A DNA stretch of 64,000 bases from Aliidiomarina quisquiliarum (GTDB lineage Bacteria > Pseudomonadota > Gammaproteobacteria > Enterobacterales > Alteromonadaceae): contig NZ_JAMFTN010000020.1 in the NCBI RefSeq assembly GCF_023922585.1, forward strand, positions 179,595-243,594, read 5' to 3'. The notes beneath the pieces are model-generated. The model was not told the origin of the DNA, did not search any database, and was given only the letters and a program-made list of their open reading frames with translations. Of the stretch, positions 46,097-55,368 are shown piece after piece. Every line of letters begins with the position of its first letter. Positions within the stretch are counted from its first letter, which is position 1. Both the position numbers and the translations under genes were made by a program.

Positions 46097-48389
46097 ACAT
46101 ACGGTAAAAGACCCTGTGTGTGGCATGAAGGTAGACCCTCATACGACAGAGCATCGTAGCCAACATGCGGGTAAGCCTTGGTACTTCTGTTCTGACCGCT
46201 GCCAGACTAAGTTTGACGAAAGCCCGGAGACATACTTAAGCGATAGCCCACAACAGGCAGAGCCTGTTGCTGCAGGTAGTATTTACACTTGTCCTATGCA
46301 TCCGGAAGTTCGCCAAGAAGGGCCCGGTGATTGCCCTATATGCGGCATGGGCTTAGAGCCTGAGCAAATAACTCTGAACGATGGGCCGTCGGAAGAATTA
46401 GTGGATATGACGCGGCGTTTTTGGGTTGGGTTGATACTTGCGTTACCAGTATTTTTGCTTGAAATGGGCGGTCACTTTACTGGCCTTAAGCACATGATAT
46501 TGCCACAAACCTCGAATTGGATTCAGTTAGCGCTGGCAACACCGGTTGTTGCTTGGTGTGGTTGGCCATTTTTTGTTAGAGGTTGGAAATCAGTTTTAAG
46601 CCGTAACTTAAACATGTTTACCTTGATCGCCATCGGTACTGGTATGGCGTTAGTGTATAGCCTAGTGGCGACATTAATTCCGCAGGTGTTTCCTGAGGCA
46701 TTTAGGCAAGCCGATGGTTCGGTTGCGGTTTATTTTGAAGCCGCCGCTGTCATTGTGGTGTTGGTGTTGCTTGGGCAAATACTGGAATTACGTGCCAGAG
46801 AGAAAACCTCAGGGGCAATCAGAGCGCTATTAGATTTAGCCCCCGCAACAGCAAGAAAATTAGCTGACAATGGCGATGAATCAGACGTTCCGCTTGAGCA
46901 GGTAAAAGTAGGCGACCGTTTAAGAGTTAGGCCTGGCGATAAAGTGCCCCTCGATGGCGAAGTGCTTGAAGGCCGTTCTAACGTTGATGAGTCAATGGTT
47001 ACCGGTGAGCCCTTAGCAGTGAGTAAAAAAGCAGGTGACCAAGTTATTGGTGGCAGTATTAATCAGCAAGGCGGTTTTATTATGCGTGCTGACAAAGTTG
47101 GCCGCGACACCATGCTTTCGCAAATTGTGCAAATGGTTGCTACTGCTCAGCGTAGCCGTGCGCCTATTCAAGGGTTAGTTGATAAAGTTTCAAGCTGGTT
47201 TGTACCAGCAGTGATAGTTATTGCCGCCATTGCTTTTGTTGTTTGGTCGATTTACGGGCCGAACCCGCCTATGACGTACGGGCTTATAGTCGCGGTAAGC
47301 GTATTAATTATTGCGTGCCCCTGCGCGTTAGGCCTGGCTACTCCTATGTCAATTATGGTGGGTGTGGGCCGTGGTGCTCAAACAGGAATACTCATTCGCA
47401 ATGCCGAAGCCCTAGAGCGTATGGAAAAAGTAGACACGGTTGTGATCGATAAAACGGGCACCTTAACCGAAGGCAAGCCACAGGTAACAAAGTTAGTTCC
47501 ATTAAATGGTTTCAGCGAGAAGGAGCTAATGCGTTATGCCGGAGGCTTAGAAAAGGGCAGTGAACATCCCTTAGCCCATGCCATTCTTGAAAAAGCCGCC
47601 AGTATGAAATTGGATTTACCCAATGCAGAAGGTTTTGATTCTCCAAATGGTAAAGGCGTTGTCGGCACCATTGATGGGAAGAGAGTACTGCTTGGTAATC
47701 GCATACTGATGGAAGTAGAAAGTGTAGACACCACAGCTTTCGATGAACAAGCCGACCAACTGCGTACTGATGGTGCAACCGTAATATTTGCTGCTGTTGC
47801 AGGGCAAGTGTGCGGTTTAATTGCCATAGCAGACCCTATTAAAGAAACGACGAAACGTGCTATTTCAGCGTTACATAAGAAAGGCATGCGAGTGGTGATG
47901 CTAACAGGTGATAACCGCACCTCGGCAGAAGCAGTGGCGCGTAAGCTAGATATTGATGAAGTGGAAGCTGAGGTTTTACCAGAAGATAAAGGCAAGTTTG
48001 TTCAACGTTTAAAAGATGAAGGGCGAATTGTTGCCATGGCAGGGGATGGTGTGAATGACGCTCCTGCTTTAGCCACAGCGGACGTGGGTATTGCTATGGG
48101 CACGGGAACAGACGTTGCCATTGAAAGTGCTGGCATTACTCTGCTTCGCGGCGATCTTATGGGCATTGTAGAGGCACGGCAATTGTCGAAAGCAACGATG
48201 CGCAATATCCGCCAAAACCTATTTTTTGCGTTTGTTTATAACGCCGCCGGAGTGCCTATTGCCGCCGGTGTTCTTTATCCGCTTTTCGGTATTTTGTTAT
48301 CACCCATATTTGCCGCAGCGGCGATGTCACTGTCGTCGGTTAGTGTGATTATTAACGCGCTTCGGTTACGGGTAAGTAAATTAAATTAA
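46089..48389 (+). CDS. copA: Cu(I)-exporting P1B-type ATPase with YHS and heavy-metal-binding N-terminus
   Basis: The 766-residue pump exports Cu(I) from the cytoplasm. The N-terminus lacks the usual HMA domains. It has a YHS domain instead ([10 protein letters not shown] and [12 protein letters not shown]) and a heavy-metal-binding domain ([20 protein letters not shown]). Eight helices follow, with the transport motif CPC at C410-C412 ([13 protein letters not shown]). The phosphorylation site is DKTGTLTEG (D454), the nucleotide-binding HP is in SEHPLAH, and the hinge is [23 protein letters not shown]-type P1B ATPases are known in copper loci of marine and Gram-negative bacteria. The start was chosen for its coupling to the preceding small gene. 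Confidence 0.92.
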   Translation: MSEHTVKDPVCGMKVDPHTTEHRSQHAGKPWYFCSDRCQTKFDESPETYLSDSPQQAEPVAAGSIYTCPMHPEVRQEGPGDCPICGMGLEPEQITLNDGPSEELVDMTRRFWVGLILALPVFLLEMGGHFTGLKHMILPQTSNWIQLALATPVVAWCGWPFFVRGWKSVLSRNLNMFTLIAIGTGMALVYSLVATLIPQVFPEAFRQADGSVAVYFEAAAVIVVLVLLGQILELRAREKTSGAIRALLDLAPATARKLADNGDESDVPLEQVKVGDRLRVRPGDKVPLDGEVLEGRSNVDESMVTGEPLAVSKKAGDQVIGGSINQQGGFIMRADKVGRDTMLSQIVQMVATAQRSRAPIQGLVDKVSSWFVPAVIVIAAIAFVVWSIYGPNPPMTYGLIVAVSVLIIACPCALGLATPMSIMVGVGRGAQTGILIRNAEALERMEKVDTVVIDKTGTLTEGKPQVTKLVPLNGFSEKELMRYAGGLEKGSEHPLAHAILEKAASMKLDLPNAEGFDSPNGKGVVGTIDGKRVLLGNRILMEVESVDTTAFDEQADQLRTDGATVIFAAVAGQVCGLIAIADPIKETTKRAISALHKKGMRVVMLTGDNRTSAEAVARKLDIDEVEAEVLPEDKGKFVQRLKDEGRIVAMAGDGVNDAPALATADVGIAMGTGTDVAIESAGITLLRGDLMGIVEARQLSKATMRNIRQNLFFAFVYNAAGVPIAAGVLYPLFGILLSPIFAAAAMSLSSVSVIINALRLRVSKLN

Positions 48390-48438
48390 CTATATAAGTA
48401 AGAGAAAGTGTCAACCGATATTAAACGAGAGGTACGGA

Positions 48439-48963
48439 ATGAACTTTATTTTTAGGAGGCCATTTTTGCTACAACTAAGCATTATGTTTTCAGCCTTAGT
48501 GGGGCTGGGGCTGGGGCTAATTACCATAGCAAAAGCTGAAACGAGTCAGGTTACCACCAACCCGATAGTGCTCGATGTGTATAAAGACCCTAATTGTGGT
48601 TGTTGTAATGCGTGGATAGATCACGCCAATGAGCGAGGGTTTACTGCTAACCCACACAATATTGGTGGTTTGTATGAATTTAAATTAAGCAAGGGCGTGA
48701 ATGGCTCATACCAGTCTTGCCATACCGCTATTTCAACTGAAGGTTATGTGTTTGAAGGGCACATACCAGCTAAGTTTATACATGCATTCTTAGCCGCACC
48801 GCCAGCTAACGCTATTGGTTTGTCTGTGCCAGCTATGCCGGTGGGTAGCCCGGGCATGGAATATAAAAACATGTTTAGGCCATACCAAATACTGCAAATA
48901 AATGCAGACGGCAGTACGGAAATATTTGCCCAAGTGAATAGCCTTGAGGAGTCGGTAGAATGA
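48439..48963 (+). CDS. DUF411 periplasmic metal-binding protein
   Basis: The 174-residue protein has a signal peptide (to about AKAE) and the DUF411 motif VLDVYKDPNCGCCNAWIDHA with three cysteines, a further Cys in SYQSCHTAI, and the family end VPAMPVGSPGME. DUF411 proteins are thioredoxin-like and common in copper and silver loci, where a periplasmic copper-binding or delivery role is assumed. It overlaps the multicopper oxidase start by 4 nt. Confidence 0.85.
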   Translation: MNFIFRRPFLLQLSIMFSALVGLGLGLITIAKAETSQVTTNPIVLDVYKDPNCGCCNAWIDHANERGFTANPHNIGGLYEFKLSKGVNGSYQSCHTAISTEGYVFEGHIPAKFIHAFLAAPPANAIGLSVPAMPVGSPGMEYKNMFRPYQILQINADGSTEIFAQVNSLEESVE

Positions 48964-50849
48964 GTAATACAAAGAACAATTTAGAATCTATGAGTGGCTT
49001 GCAAGATAAAGGCCGCCGGCGTTTTGTACTTGGCGCTTCTGCCATGCTGGCATTAGCGGCTTTACCGTTTCCTAAGAACGCCTTTGCAAAAGCGATAAGT
49101 GAATCGCTTACCCAGTTGTCGGGGAAGGTATTTGATCTCAGCATAGATTATAAAACGGTTAACTTCACTGGTAAGTCGGCTCGAGCCACTGTGGTTAACC
49201 AAGTGTTACCAGCCCCAATTTTACGCTGGAAAGAAGGTGAAACAGTTACTCTTCGAGTAAAAAACAATCTCGACGAAGACAGCTCTATTCATTGGCATGG
49301 CATTATTTTGCCAACAGAAATGGACGGTGTACCAGGCTTAAGCTTCGACGGAATTAAGCCGGGGGAAACCTTTGAATACCAATTTAAAGTTCAGCAAAAC
49401 GGTACTTACTGGTACCACAGCCATTCAGGCTTCCAAGAGCAAACAGGGGTATATGGCCCAATTATTATTGATCCAGCCGAGCCAGATCCTGTTGTCTATG
49501 ATCGCGAATATGTAGTGATGCTGTCGGATTGGTCAGACACACCGCCAGAAAAGATTTATGCAAACCTGAAAAAACAGTCAACCTATTACAACTACAGCGA
49601 ACGCACAGTTTCAGACCTGTTCACGGATATTAGAAAGCATGGCCTAATTAATACCTGGAAAGCTCGAGCTATGTGGAACGATATGCGTATGAGCGACAGA
49701 GATATTTCAGACGTAACAGGCGCCGCTTACACATTTCTAATGAATGGCAAGACCCCAGAACAAGGTTGGAGTGCACTCTTTAAGCAAGGTGAGAAAGTAC
49801 GCTTACGCTTTATTAATGCTGCAGCTATGACCATATTCGATGTGCGTATACCCGGCTTGAAAATGACGGTAGTGGCAACAGACGGGCAAAATGTGCAGCC
49901 TGTTGAAGTTGACGAGTTCCGTATGGGTGTCGCAGAAACCTATGACGTTATTGTTGAGCCTGAAGAAGGGAATGCTTATTGCATTTTCGCGCAAAATATA
50001 GATAGAACAGGCTTTACTACTGGAAACTTAACCTCTGCTGCGCATTTAGTAGCGGCGGTGCCAAGCATGGACCCTGCACCTATACTTGGTCATGGCGACA
50101 TGGGCATGAGCATGGAAGGCATGGACCACGGCGATATGGATCATGGCGCTATGGGGCACGGTAGCATGGACCATGGGGCTGTGGCACAGGCAGAAATGGA
50201 CCACGGCAGTATGGATCATGAAGCTATGAGCCATGGAGAAGTGGATCACGGCAGCATGGACCACGGCAGTATGGCAATGGGGGCGCCGGTTTTAGGCTTA
50301 GCAGGTTTTGGTAGTACCGCAGAAATTAAGCATGCGGACGCCGAATACGGCCCTCACATAGACATGCGTGCCGATGCACCGCAAAACGGTTTGCATGATC
50401 CAGGCATAGGCTTAAGAAACCACCAAGCAGAATACAATCGCAAAGTGCTCACCTATGCAGACCTGAAAGGTTTGCACCCAACCTACGACAAACGTCAACC
50501 TAGCCGCGAAATTCAATTGCACCTAACGGGCAATATGCACCGCTATATGTGGTCAATTAACGGTGTGCGTTTTGAAGATGCAGAACCTTTGGTGCTTGAG
50601 TATGGCGAGCGCGTGCGTTTTACCTTAGTAAACGACACTATGATGACTCACCCAATGCATTTACATGGCATGTGGAGTGATCTTGAAACGGGCGACCCTG
50701 ACTTCATACCACGCAAACACACGGTAATAGTGCAGCCGGGCTCAACAATAAGTTATTTGGTAACGGCCGATGCAATAGGCAAATGGGCATATCACTGCCA
50801 CTTGCTTTATCACATGCCAGGTATGTTTCTTAAAATAGTGGTTAGGTAA
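48960..50849 (+). CDS. pcoA: Multicopper oxidase of the CopA/PcoA type
   Basis: The 629-residue periplasmic oxidase converts Cu(I) to less toxic Cu(II). The Tat signal is RRRFVLGASAMLAL. The four copper motifs are present: HWHG (H111, H113), YWYHSHSG (H153, H155), HPMHLHGM from H564, and YHCHLLYHMPGM with the type 1 Cys at C613. Between the second and third cupredoxin domains is a Met/His-rich insertion (about residues 378-441) with repeated MDHG units, which probably binds Cu(I). The gene is commonly called copA, but pcoA is used here to distinguish it from the ATPase. Confidence 0.93.
   Translation: MSNTKNNLESMSGLQDKGRRRFVLGASAMLALAALPFPKNAFAKAISESLTQLSGKVFDLSIDYKTVNFTGKSARATVVNQVLPAPILRWKEGETVTLRVKNNLDEDSSIHWHGIILPTEMDGVPGLSFDGIKPGETFEYQFKVQQNGTYWYHSHSGFQEQTGVYGPIIIDPAEPDPVVYDREYVVMLSDWSDTPPEKIYANLKKQSTYYNYSERTVSDLFTDIRKHGLINTWKARAMWNDMRMSDRDISDVTGAAYTFLMNGKTPEQGWSALFKQGEKVRLRFINAAAMTIFDVRIPGLKMTVVATDGQNVQPVEVDEFRMGVAETYDVIVEPEEGNAYCIFAQNIDRTGFTTGNLTSAAHLVAAVPSMDPAPILGHGDMGMSMEGMDHGDMDHGAMGHGSMDHGAVAQAEMDHGSMDHEAMSHGEVDHGSMDHGSMAMGAPVLGLAGFGSTAEIKHADAEYGPHIDMRADAPQNGLHDPGIGLRNHQAEYNRKVLTYADLKGLHPTYDKRQPSREIQLHLTGNMHRYMWSINGVRFEDAEPLVLEYGERVRFTLVNDTMMTHPMHLHGMWSDLETGDPDFIPRKHTVIVQPGSTISYLVTADAIGKWAYHCHLLYHMPGMFLKIVVR
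50092..50283 (+). repeat. Coding Met/Asp/His/Gly repeat in the multicopper oxidase
   Basis: The segment contains eight MDHG/MDHE units plus related GHG, SHG and VDHG units, built of degenerate ATGGACCACGGC-type 12-base blocks. Met and His side chains of this pattern bind Cu(I)/Cu(II). The repeat length may vary by slippage. Confidence 0.85.
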
Positions 50850-50858
50850 GGGGTCGAT

Positions 50859-51572
50859 ATGAAAAACATTAATTTAAAAGGCTTTAAGCTGAGTTTAATC
50901 GCTGCATTGCTTATGAGTGGGGCTACTCAGGCAGGAGGTGGCGATGACCCGCTGTTAACCAAGGTAATGCTCGATGAAGTAGAAAGGGGATTGGACTCGA
51001 ATGATCCAACAAGCTTTAAGCTTCAGGCATGGGTAGGTAAAGATTTAAATAAGCTTTGGCTTAAATCAAGGGGCGATTATCAGAATAGTGATGACAAAGA
51101 GCTTGAAATACAAGCACTCTATAGTCGTGCGATAGCTCCCTATTGGGACGCACAAATGGGTATTAGAGTTGATCTTGAACCATCGCCTTCACGCAACTGG
51201 GCGGTGCTGGGTATTCAGGGCTTGGCACCTTATTTTTTCGAGATCGATGCTGCGCTTTTCATTGGTGAAGAGGGTCGCACTGCCATGCGCGTAACTGCCG
51301 AGTATGAAATGTTGCTGACTCAAAAGCTTATTTTAAGCCCTGAGGTAAAAATGAATTTATACGGTAAAAATGATGCCGTATTAGGTATTGGCTCGGGCCT
51401 TTCCGATATAAGTGCTGGGCTACGGCTGCGCTACGAAATTAAACGTGAATTCGCCCCATATATTGGCGTGGAATGGGCACGCAAATTTGGTAACACAGCG
51501 GAGTTTGCTCGAAATGAAGGCAAAAAAGTTGAAGGCACGCAAGTCGTCATTGGTCTGAAGGCATGGTTCTAA
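50859..51572 (+). CDS. copB: Copper resistance outer-membrane protein CopB/PcoB
   Basis: The 237-residue protein has a signal peptide (to about ATQAG) and a beta-barrel of the CopB family: LWLKSRGDYQ, ALYSRAIAPYWDAQMGIRVD, NWAVLGIQGLAPYFFEIDAA, GLSDISAGLRLRYEI and FAPYIGVEWARKFG. Many CopB proteins have 300 or more residues with a long Met/His-rich N-terminal region. That region is absent here, and the Met/His repeat is found in the neighbouring oxidase. It follows the oxidase by 9 nt. Confidence 0.9.
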   Translation: MKNINLKGFKLSLIAALLMSGATQAGGGDDPLLTKVMLDEVERGLDSNDPTSFKLQAWVGKDLNKLWLKSRGDYQNSDDKELEIQALYSRAIAPYWDAQMGIRVDLEPSPSRNWAVLGIQGLAPYFFEIDAALFIGEEGRTAMRVTAEYEMLLTQKLILSPEVKMNLYGKNDAVLGIGSGLSDISAGLRLRYEIKREFAPYIGVEWARKFGNTAEFARNEGKKVEGTQVVIGLKAWF

Positions 51573-51587
51573 CATAAGGGAAATACA

Positions 51588-51956
51588 ATGAGATTATTTC
51601 AAGTAATAGTATTAGTTATAGGTTTTGCACTTACGAGTTCGGCATGGGCACATGTGGGCTTGAACAACTCAAACCCAGCTAATGGTGCCATGCTCAATGA
51701 AGCACCTAGCAAGCTGGAATTAACTTTCTCAGGGCCTGCACGGTTAATTCAGCTTACCCTGAAAGACAAAGCTGAAAATGAGATTGCCTTAACTTTGCCA
51801 TCGAGACGACAAAGCGCAACACAGTTTTCAATTCCGCTGCCCGAATTAGATGCTTCGGAATACACCGTAAGCTGGATGATTATGGGTGAAGACACCCATA
51901 AAATGGAGGGGGAATTTACCTTTATGGTGCATGGCGTGCATATGAAGCACCATTAA
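51588..51956 (+). CDS. copC: Periplasmic copper-binding protein CopC
   Basis: The 122-residue protein has a signal peptide (to SSAWA) and then the mature N-terminal His (AHVGLNNSNPANGAML), the Cu(II) ligand of CopC proteins. Other ligands are in the C-terminal strand (WMIMGEDTHKMEGEF) with the final HGVHMKHH. It is of the YobA/CopC beta-barrel type and delivers copper to CopD or the oxidase. Confidence 0.92.
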   Translation: MRLFQVIVLVIGFALTSSAWAHVGLNNSNPANGAMLNEAPSKLELTFSGPARLIQLTLKDKAENEIALTLPSRRQSATQFSIPLPELDASEYTVSWMIMGEDTHKMEGEFTFMVHGVHMKHH

Positions 51957-51972
51957 GAGGGAGTAATAAACC

Positions 51973-52869
51973 ATGTTGCTGTCTGGCTTTGTAGTCATGG
52001 CATTGCTTGCTAAATGGGTGGTGTATATAAGCTTTGCTGCAGTTGTAGGTGGTCTTTTCATGCTAAATCTAGTCCGTCAGCAACCTAAAGAAGCTGCTGT
52101 GCTGCGGCATTACATAGCTAGCGGCGCAGCACTTGGGTTAGTAGCTGTAGCGGTAAACTATTTGGCGCAAGTAGGTTCATTTGCGGGCGACGGTGTTGCC
52201 GGAATGTTCGATGGCTTTATGCATGAATTACTATGGTTTAGCCCTATTGGCGAGTCGGTGTTGTGGCGTGTTGCAGGCTTTGGTTTAGTGTTACTTGGCA
52301 GCAGGTTAATACTCAGTACCACACTAAAAATAAGGCAACTTGCGTGGGCCATAGTACTTAGCGGAACGGTGCTGCTGGCTACTGCATTTAGCACACTAGG
52401 GCATAGCACTGAACTTAATTTCTTCTCCCAAAGCATGGTGTTCTTGCATGTGGTTATTATTGGTAGTTGGGTGGGAGCTTTTTATCCACTATGGCGCCTG
52501 TGCTCAGTAGCTAATGTAAAAGAGTTGCAGCTAATAATGGACAAATTTGGTCAGCTAGGTATTGGCATAGTGGCTTTAGTGGTTGTGTCTGGCGGCAGTT
52601 TATTGTGGCAATTTTTTGATAAACCTAGCGAATTTATAACTAGTGGTTATGGCCAAGCGATGCTGTTAAAGCTAAGTTTGGTATGCGTGATTTTACTTAT
52701 TGCAGCCCGACATAAGTTTATTTTAGTACCAAGTTTAACAAATCAAAACAATCGGATAGCTGCCCGAAAATTGCAAAAATCAATCGCCTTAGAGGTTGTC
52801 GTGGGGATATTGATTTTGGCTACAACTGCGGTGCTATCAAGTGTTTTAGGGCCCGTTAGCTTGAGTTAA
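51973..52869 (+). CDS. copD: Copper-transporting inner-membrane protein CopD
   Basis: The 298-residue protein has about eight helices, conserved His residues in FMHELLWFSPIGESVLWR and LGHSTELNFFSQSMVFLHVV, and a last helix (VVVGILILATTAVLSSVLGP) typical of CopD/PcoD. It probably moves copper across the inner membrane together with CopC. GGGAG precedes the start. It is the last gene of the cop operon. Confidence 0.9.
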   Translation: MLLSGFVVMALLAKWVVYISFAAVVGGLFMLNLVRQQPKEAAVLRHYIASGAALGLVAVAVNYLAQVGSFAGDGVAGMFDGFMHELLWFSPIGESVLWRVAGFGLVLLGSRLILSTTLKIRQLAWAIVLSGTVLLATAFSTLGHSTELNFFSQSMVFLHVVIIGSWVGAFYPLWRLCSVANVKELQLIMDKFGQLGIGIVALVVVSGGSLLWQFFDKPSEFITSGYGQAMLLKLSLVCVILLIAARHKFILVPSLTNQNNRIAARKLQKSIALEVVVGILILATTAVLSSVLGPVSLS

Positions 52870-52939
52870 CTCACGTTCAGTAATATTGATTAAAATAAAC
52901 TGTAAGAAAACACCTACTGGTAACGACAAATAGTTGTAG

Positions 52940-53053
52940 TACCCTAGCTTACCCGCTGACGCTGCACATAAGCTTTACCGTGCCGATGGCTTTTCGAAGT
53001 TAAAGGAAGTTGTTGAAGAGGCCGCACTGTTATTAATTGTAGAAGTGGAATAA
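52940..53053 (+). pseudogene. Orphan coding tail before the GAPDH gene, possibly an ArsR remnant
   Basis: After a stop at 52937 the frame reads YPSLPADAAHKLYRADGFSK followed by a Glu/Leu-rich helix ([17 protein letters not shown]) and ends at TAA 53051-53053, just 2 nt before the GAPDH start. It has no start codon. Position and spacing are those of the last codons of an operon partner. arsJ operons usually begin with an arsR gene, so it may be the tail of such a regulator cut off by the insertion of the cop genes. Sequence identity was not established. Confidence 0.35.
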
Positions 53054-53055
53054 CC

Positions 53056-54066
53056 ATGAAAGTAGGTATTAACGGCTTTGGCCGCATGGGGCGGCTTACC
53101 ATGCGCGCTCTTTTTAACCACAGTAGCGTCGAAATTGTGCACATTAACGACCCGGCTGGTGATGCCGCAACCCTAGCGCACTTATTAAACTTTGACTCCA
53201 TTCATGGCCGTTGGAGCCATGAAGCAACAGCCGATGGTAATGCCATGCTCATTGGCAGCCAGAGAATAAAGGTGAGCCAGAATAAAGCCATAGCTGAAAC
53301 CGACTGGTCGGGCTGCGACCTGGTTATTGAAGCTTCAGGCAAAATGAAAACCAAAGCCGTGCTGCAAGCTTATCTAGATCAAGGCGTGAAGCGTGTGGTG
53401 GTTACCGCGCCGGTAAAAGAAGAAGGCGTGCTTAATATTGTTATGGGGGTGAACGATCACCTTTACGATGCCAAGCAGCACCCAATTGTTACCGCCGCTT
53501 CTTGCACCACCAACTGCCTAGCGCCGATTGTGAAAGTGCTGCAAGAGTCGCTCGGTATTCAACATGGCTCAATGACCACCATTCACGATATTACCAACAC
53601 GCAAAATATTCTCGATGCGCCCCACAAAGACTTACGCCGAGCGCGTGCCTGTGGCATGAGCCTAATTCCAACCACCACCGGCTCGGCAACGGCTATTACG
53701 CACATTTTCCCTGAACTAAAAGGCAAGCTGAATGGGCATGCCATTCGTGTTCCGGTGGCGAACGCGTCGATTACCGACTGCGTATTTGAAATGGCGCGCG
53801 AAACCACGACGCAAGAAGTGAACGCGCTGATGAAAGCCGCCGCTGAAGGCGAGCTAAAAGGCATTTTAGGCTACGAAGAGCGGCCATTAGTTTCCATTGA
53901 TTACAAAACTGATCCACGCTCGAGCATTGTCGACGCACTTTCAACCATGGTAGTGAATGGCACCATGGTGAAAATTTATGCTTGGTACGACAACGAATGG
54001 GGCTATGCCAACCGCACCGCTGAATTGGTGTTAAAGGTAGGGCTGCCAAAAGTAGGGAATGCATAA
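53056..54066 (+). CDS. gap: Glyceraldehyde-3-phosphate dehydrogenase of an arsJ operon
   Basis: The 336-residue enzyme has the NAD motif [12 protein letters not shown], catalytic cysteine C150 in [13 protein letters not shown], the His in [12 protein letters not shown], and the end [17 protein letters not shown]. All key residues are present. Directly following arsJ shows that this is the arsenate-specific paralogue: it uses arsenate in place of phosphate to make 1-arseno-3-phosphoglycerate, which ArsJ exports. The stop TAA is directly followed by the arsJ ATG. Confidence 0.88.
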   Translation: MKVGINGFGRMGRLTMRALFNHSSVEIVHINDPAGDAATLAHLLNFDSIHGRWSHEATADGNAMLIGSQRIKVSQNKAIAETDWSGCDLVIEASGKMKTKAVLQAYLDQGVKRVVVTAPVKEEGVLNIVMGVNDHLYDAKQHPIVTAASCTTNCLAPIVKVLQESLGIQHGSMTTIHDITNTQNILDAPHKDLRRARACGMSLIPTTTGSATAITHIFPELKGKLNGHAIRVPVANASITDCVFEMARETTTQEVNALMKAAAEGELKGILGYEERPLVSIDYKTDPRSSIVDALSTMVVNGTMVKIYAWYDNEWGYANRTAELVLKVGLPKVGNA

Positions 54067-55299
54067 ATGCTAAGCCAGTTGTCGCCGGCAGTGCGCCAAT
54101 ACTTGGTGGTAACCGGCAATTACTGGGCCTTTACATTAACCGACGGCGCCTTGCGCATGTTGGTGGTGCTGCACTTCCATAGTTTAGGTTACACGCCCCT
54201 TCATATTGCTTTATTGTTTTTGTTCTACGAACTCTTTGGTGTGGTAACAAACCTAGTCGGTGGCTGGTTAGGTGCCCGCATTGGGCTAAATCGCACCATG
54301 AATATTGGCTTAGGGTTACAAGTTGTTGCTCTCGCAATGCTGCTAGTGCCGACCACCTGGCTAACGGTGCTTTGGGTGATGGCGGCGCAGGCACTTTCAG
54401 GCATTGCCAAAGACCTCAACAAAATGAGCGCGAAAAGTTCGATTAAGTTACTGGTGCCAAGCGACGCTCAAGGGCGGTTGTATCAATGGGTGGCGACGCT
54501 TACCGGCTCTAAAAATGCGCTGAAAGGCGTTGGGTTCTTTTTAGGTGGCACATTACTGATGCTGCTGGGTTTTAAACTTGCCATTGGTGCAATGGCTATT
54601 GCGTTGGCGCTCGTGTGGTTACTGAGCTTGGTATTGCTGAAAGACGATTTAGGCAAAGCCCAACACAAACCCAAATTTAGCGAAGTGTTTTCACAAAGCC
54701 GGGCGGTGAACATTCTTTCTGCAGCGAGAATGTTTCTATTCGGTGCTCGAGATGTGTGGTTTGTGGTGGCGTTACCGGTTTTTCTTTCCCAGTCGTTAGG
54801 TTGGAACCATAGCCAAACCGGTGGGTTTTTAGCGCTGTGGGTGATTGGTTACGGCATAGTGCAAACACTGGCGCCCAGAGTCACAGGTAAGGCAGCAGGC
54901 ACATTACCCGACGGCCGAACCGCTACCTTATGGGTGCTATTACTCACCTTACTGCCGGGGTTTATTGCCCTTGGGCTTATGCTAGAACTGAACCCAGCAA
55001 CGGTTTTAATCAGTGGTTTACTGCTGTTTGGTGCTGTGTTCGCAATCAATTCCTCGCTCCACAGCTATTTAATTATTAGCTATGCCAAAGAAGACGGCGT
55101 TTCCATGGACGTAGGCTTTTACTATATGTCGAACGCCATGGGCCGCTTGCTGGGGACTATACTTTCCGGCTTTGTGTTTCAGTGGGCAGGCCAAGGCAGC
55201 AGTGGCATGCAAGCCTGCCTGTGGATTTCATTTATATTTTTACTGCTAGCAACACTTATTTCAATAAAGCTACCGCGAACAAAACCGAGTAAGGCCTAG
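54067..55299 (+). CDS. arsJ: ArsJ, MFS exporter of 1-arseno-3-phosphoglycerate
   Basis: The 410-residue major facilitator protein has about 11-12 helices. Features fitting ArsJ are the start VTGNYWAFTLTDGALRMLVV, the helix RLVVTNLVGGWLGARIG region (in the actual order VVTNLVGGWLGARIGLNRTM), the loop GIAKDLNKMSAKSSIKLLVP and TGSKNALKGVGFFLGGTLL. Coupling to the GAPDH gene with zero spacing is diagnostic for the arsenate detoxification pair. Confidence 0.88.
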   Translation: MLSQLSPAVRQYLVVTGNYWAFTLTDGALRMLVVLHFHSLGYTPLHIALLFLFYELFGVVTNLVGGWLGARIGLNRTMNIGLGLQVVALAMLLVPTTWLTVLWVMAAQALSGIAKDLNKMSAKSSIKLLVPSDAQGRLYQWVATLTGSKNALKGVGFFLGGTLLMLLGFKLAIGAMAIALALVWLLSLVLLKDDLGKAQHKPKFSEVFSQSRAVNILSAARMFLFGARDVWFVVALPVFLSQSLGWNHSQTGGFLALWVIGYGIVQTLAPRVTGKAAGTLPDGRTATLWVLLLTLLPGFIALGLMLELNPATVLISGLLLFGAVFAINSSLHSYLIISYAKEDGVSMDVGFYYMSNAMGRLLGTILSGFVFQWAGQGSSGMQACLWISFIFLLLATLISIKLPRTKPSKA

Positions 55300-55368
55300 T
55301 CCGATGACTGCCTAGCCGTTAGGTAGGGTATATTGGGCCACGCGAAAATAATAAAGGGAGCGATTTTA

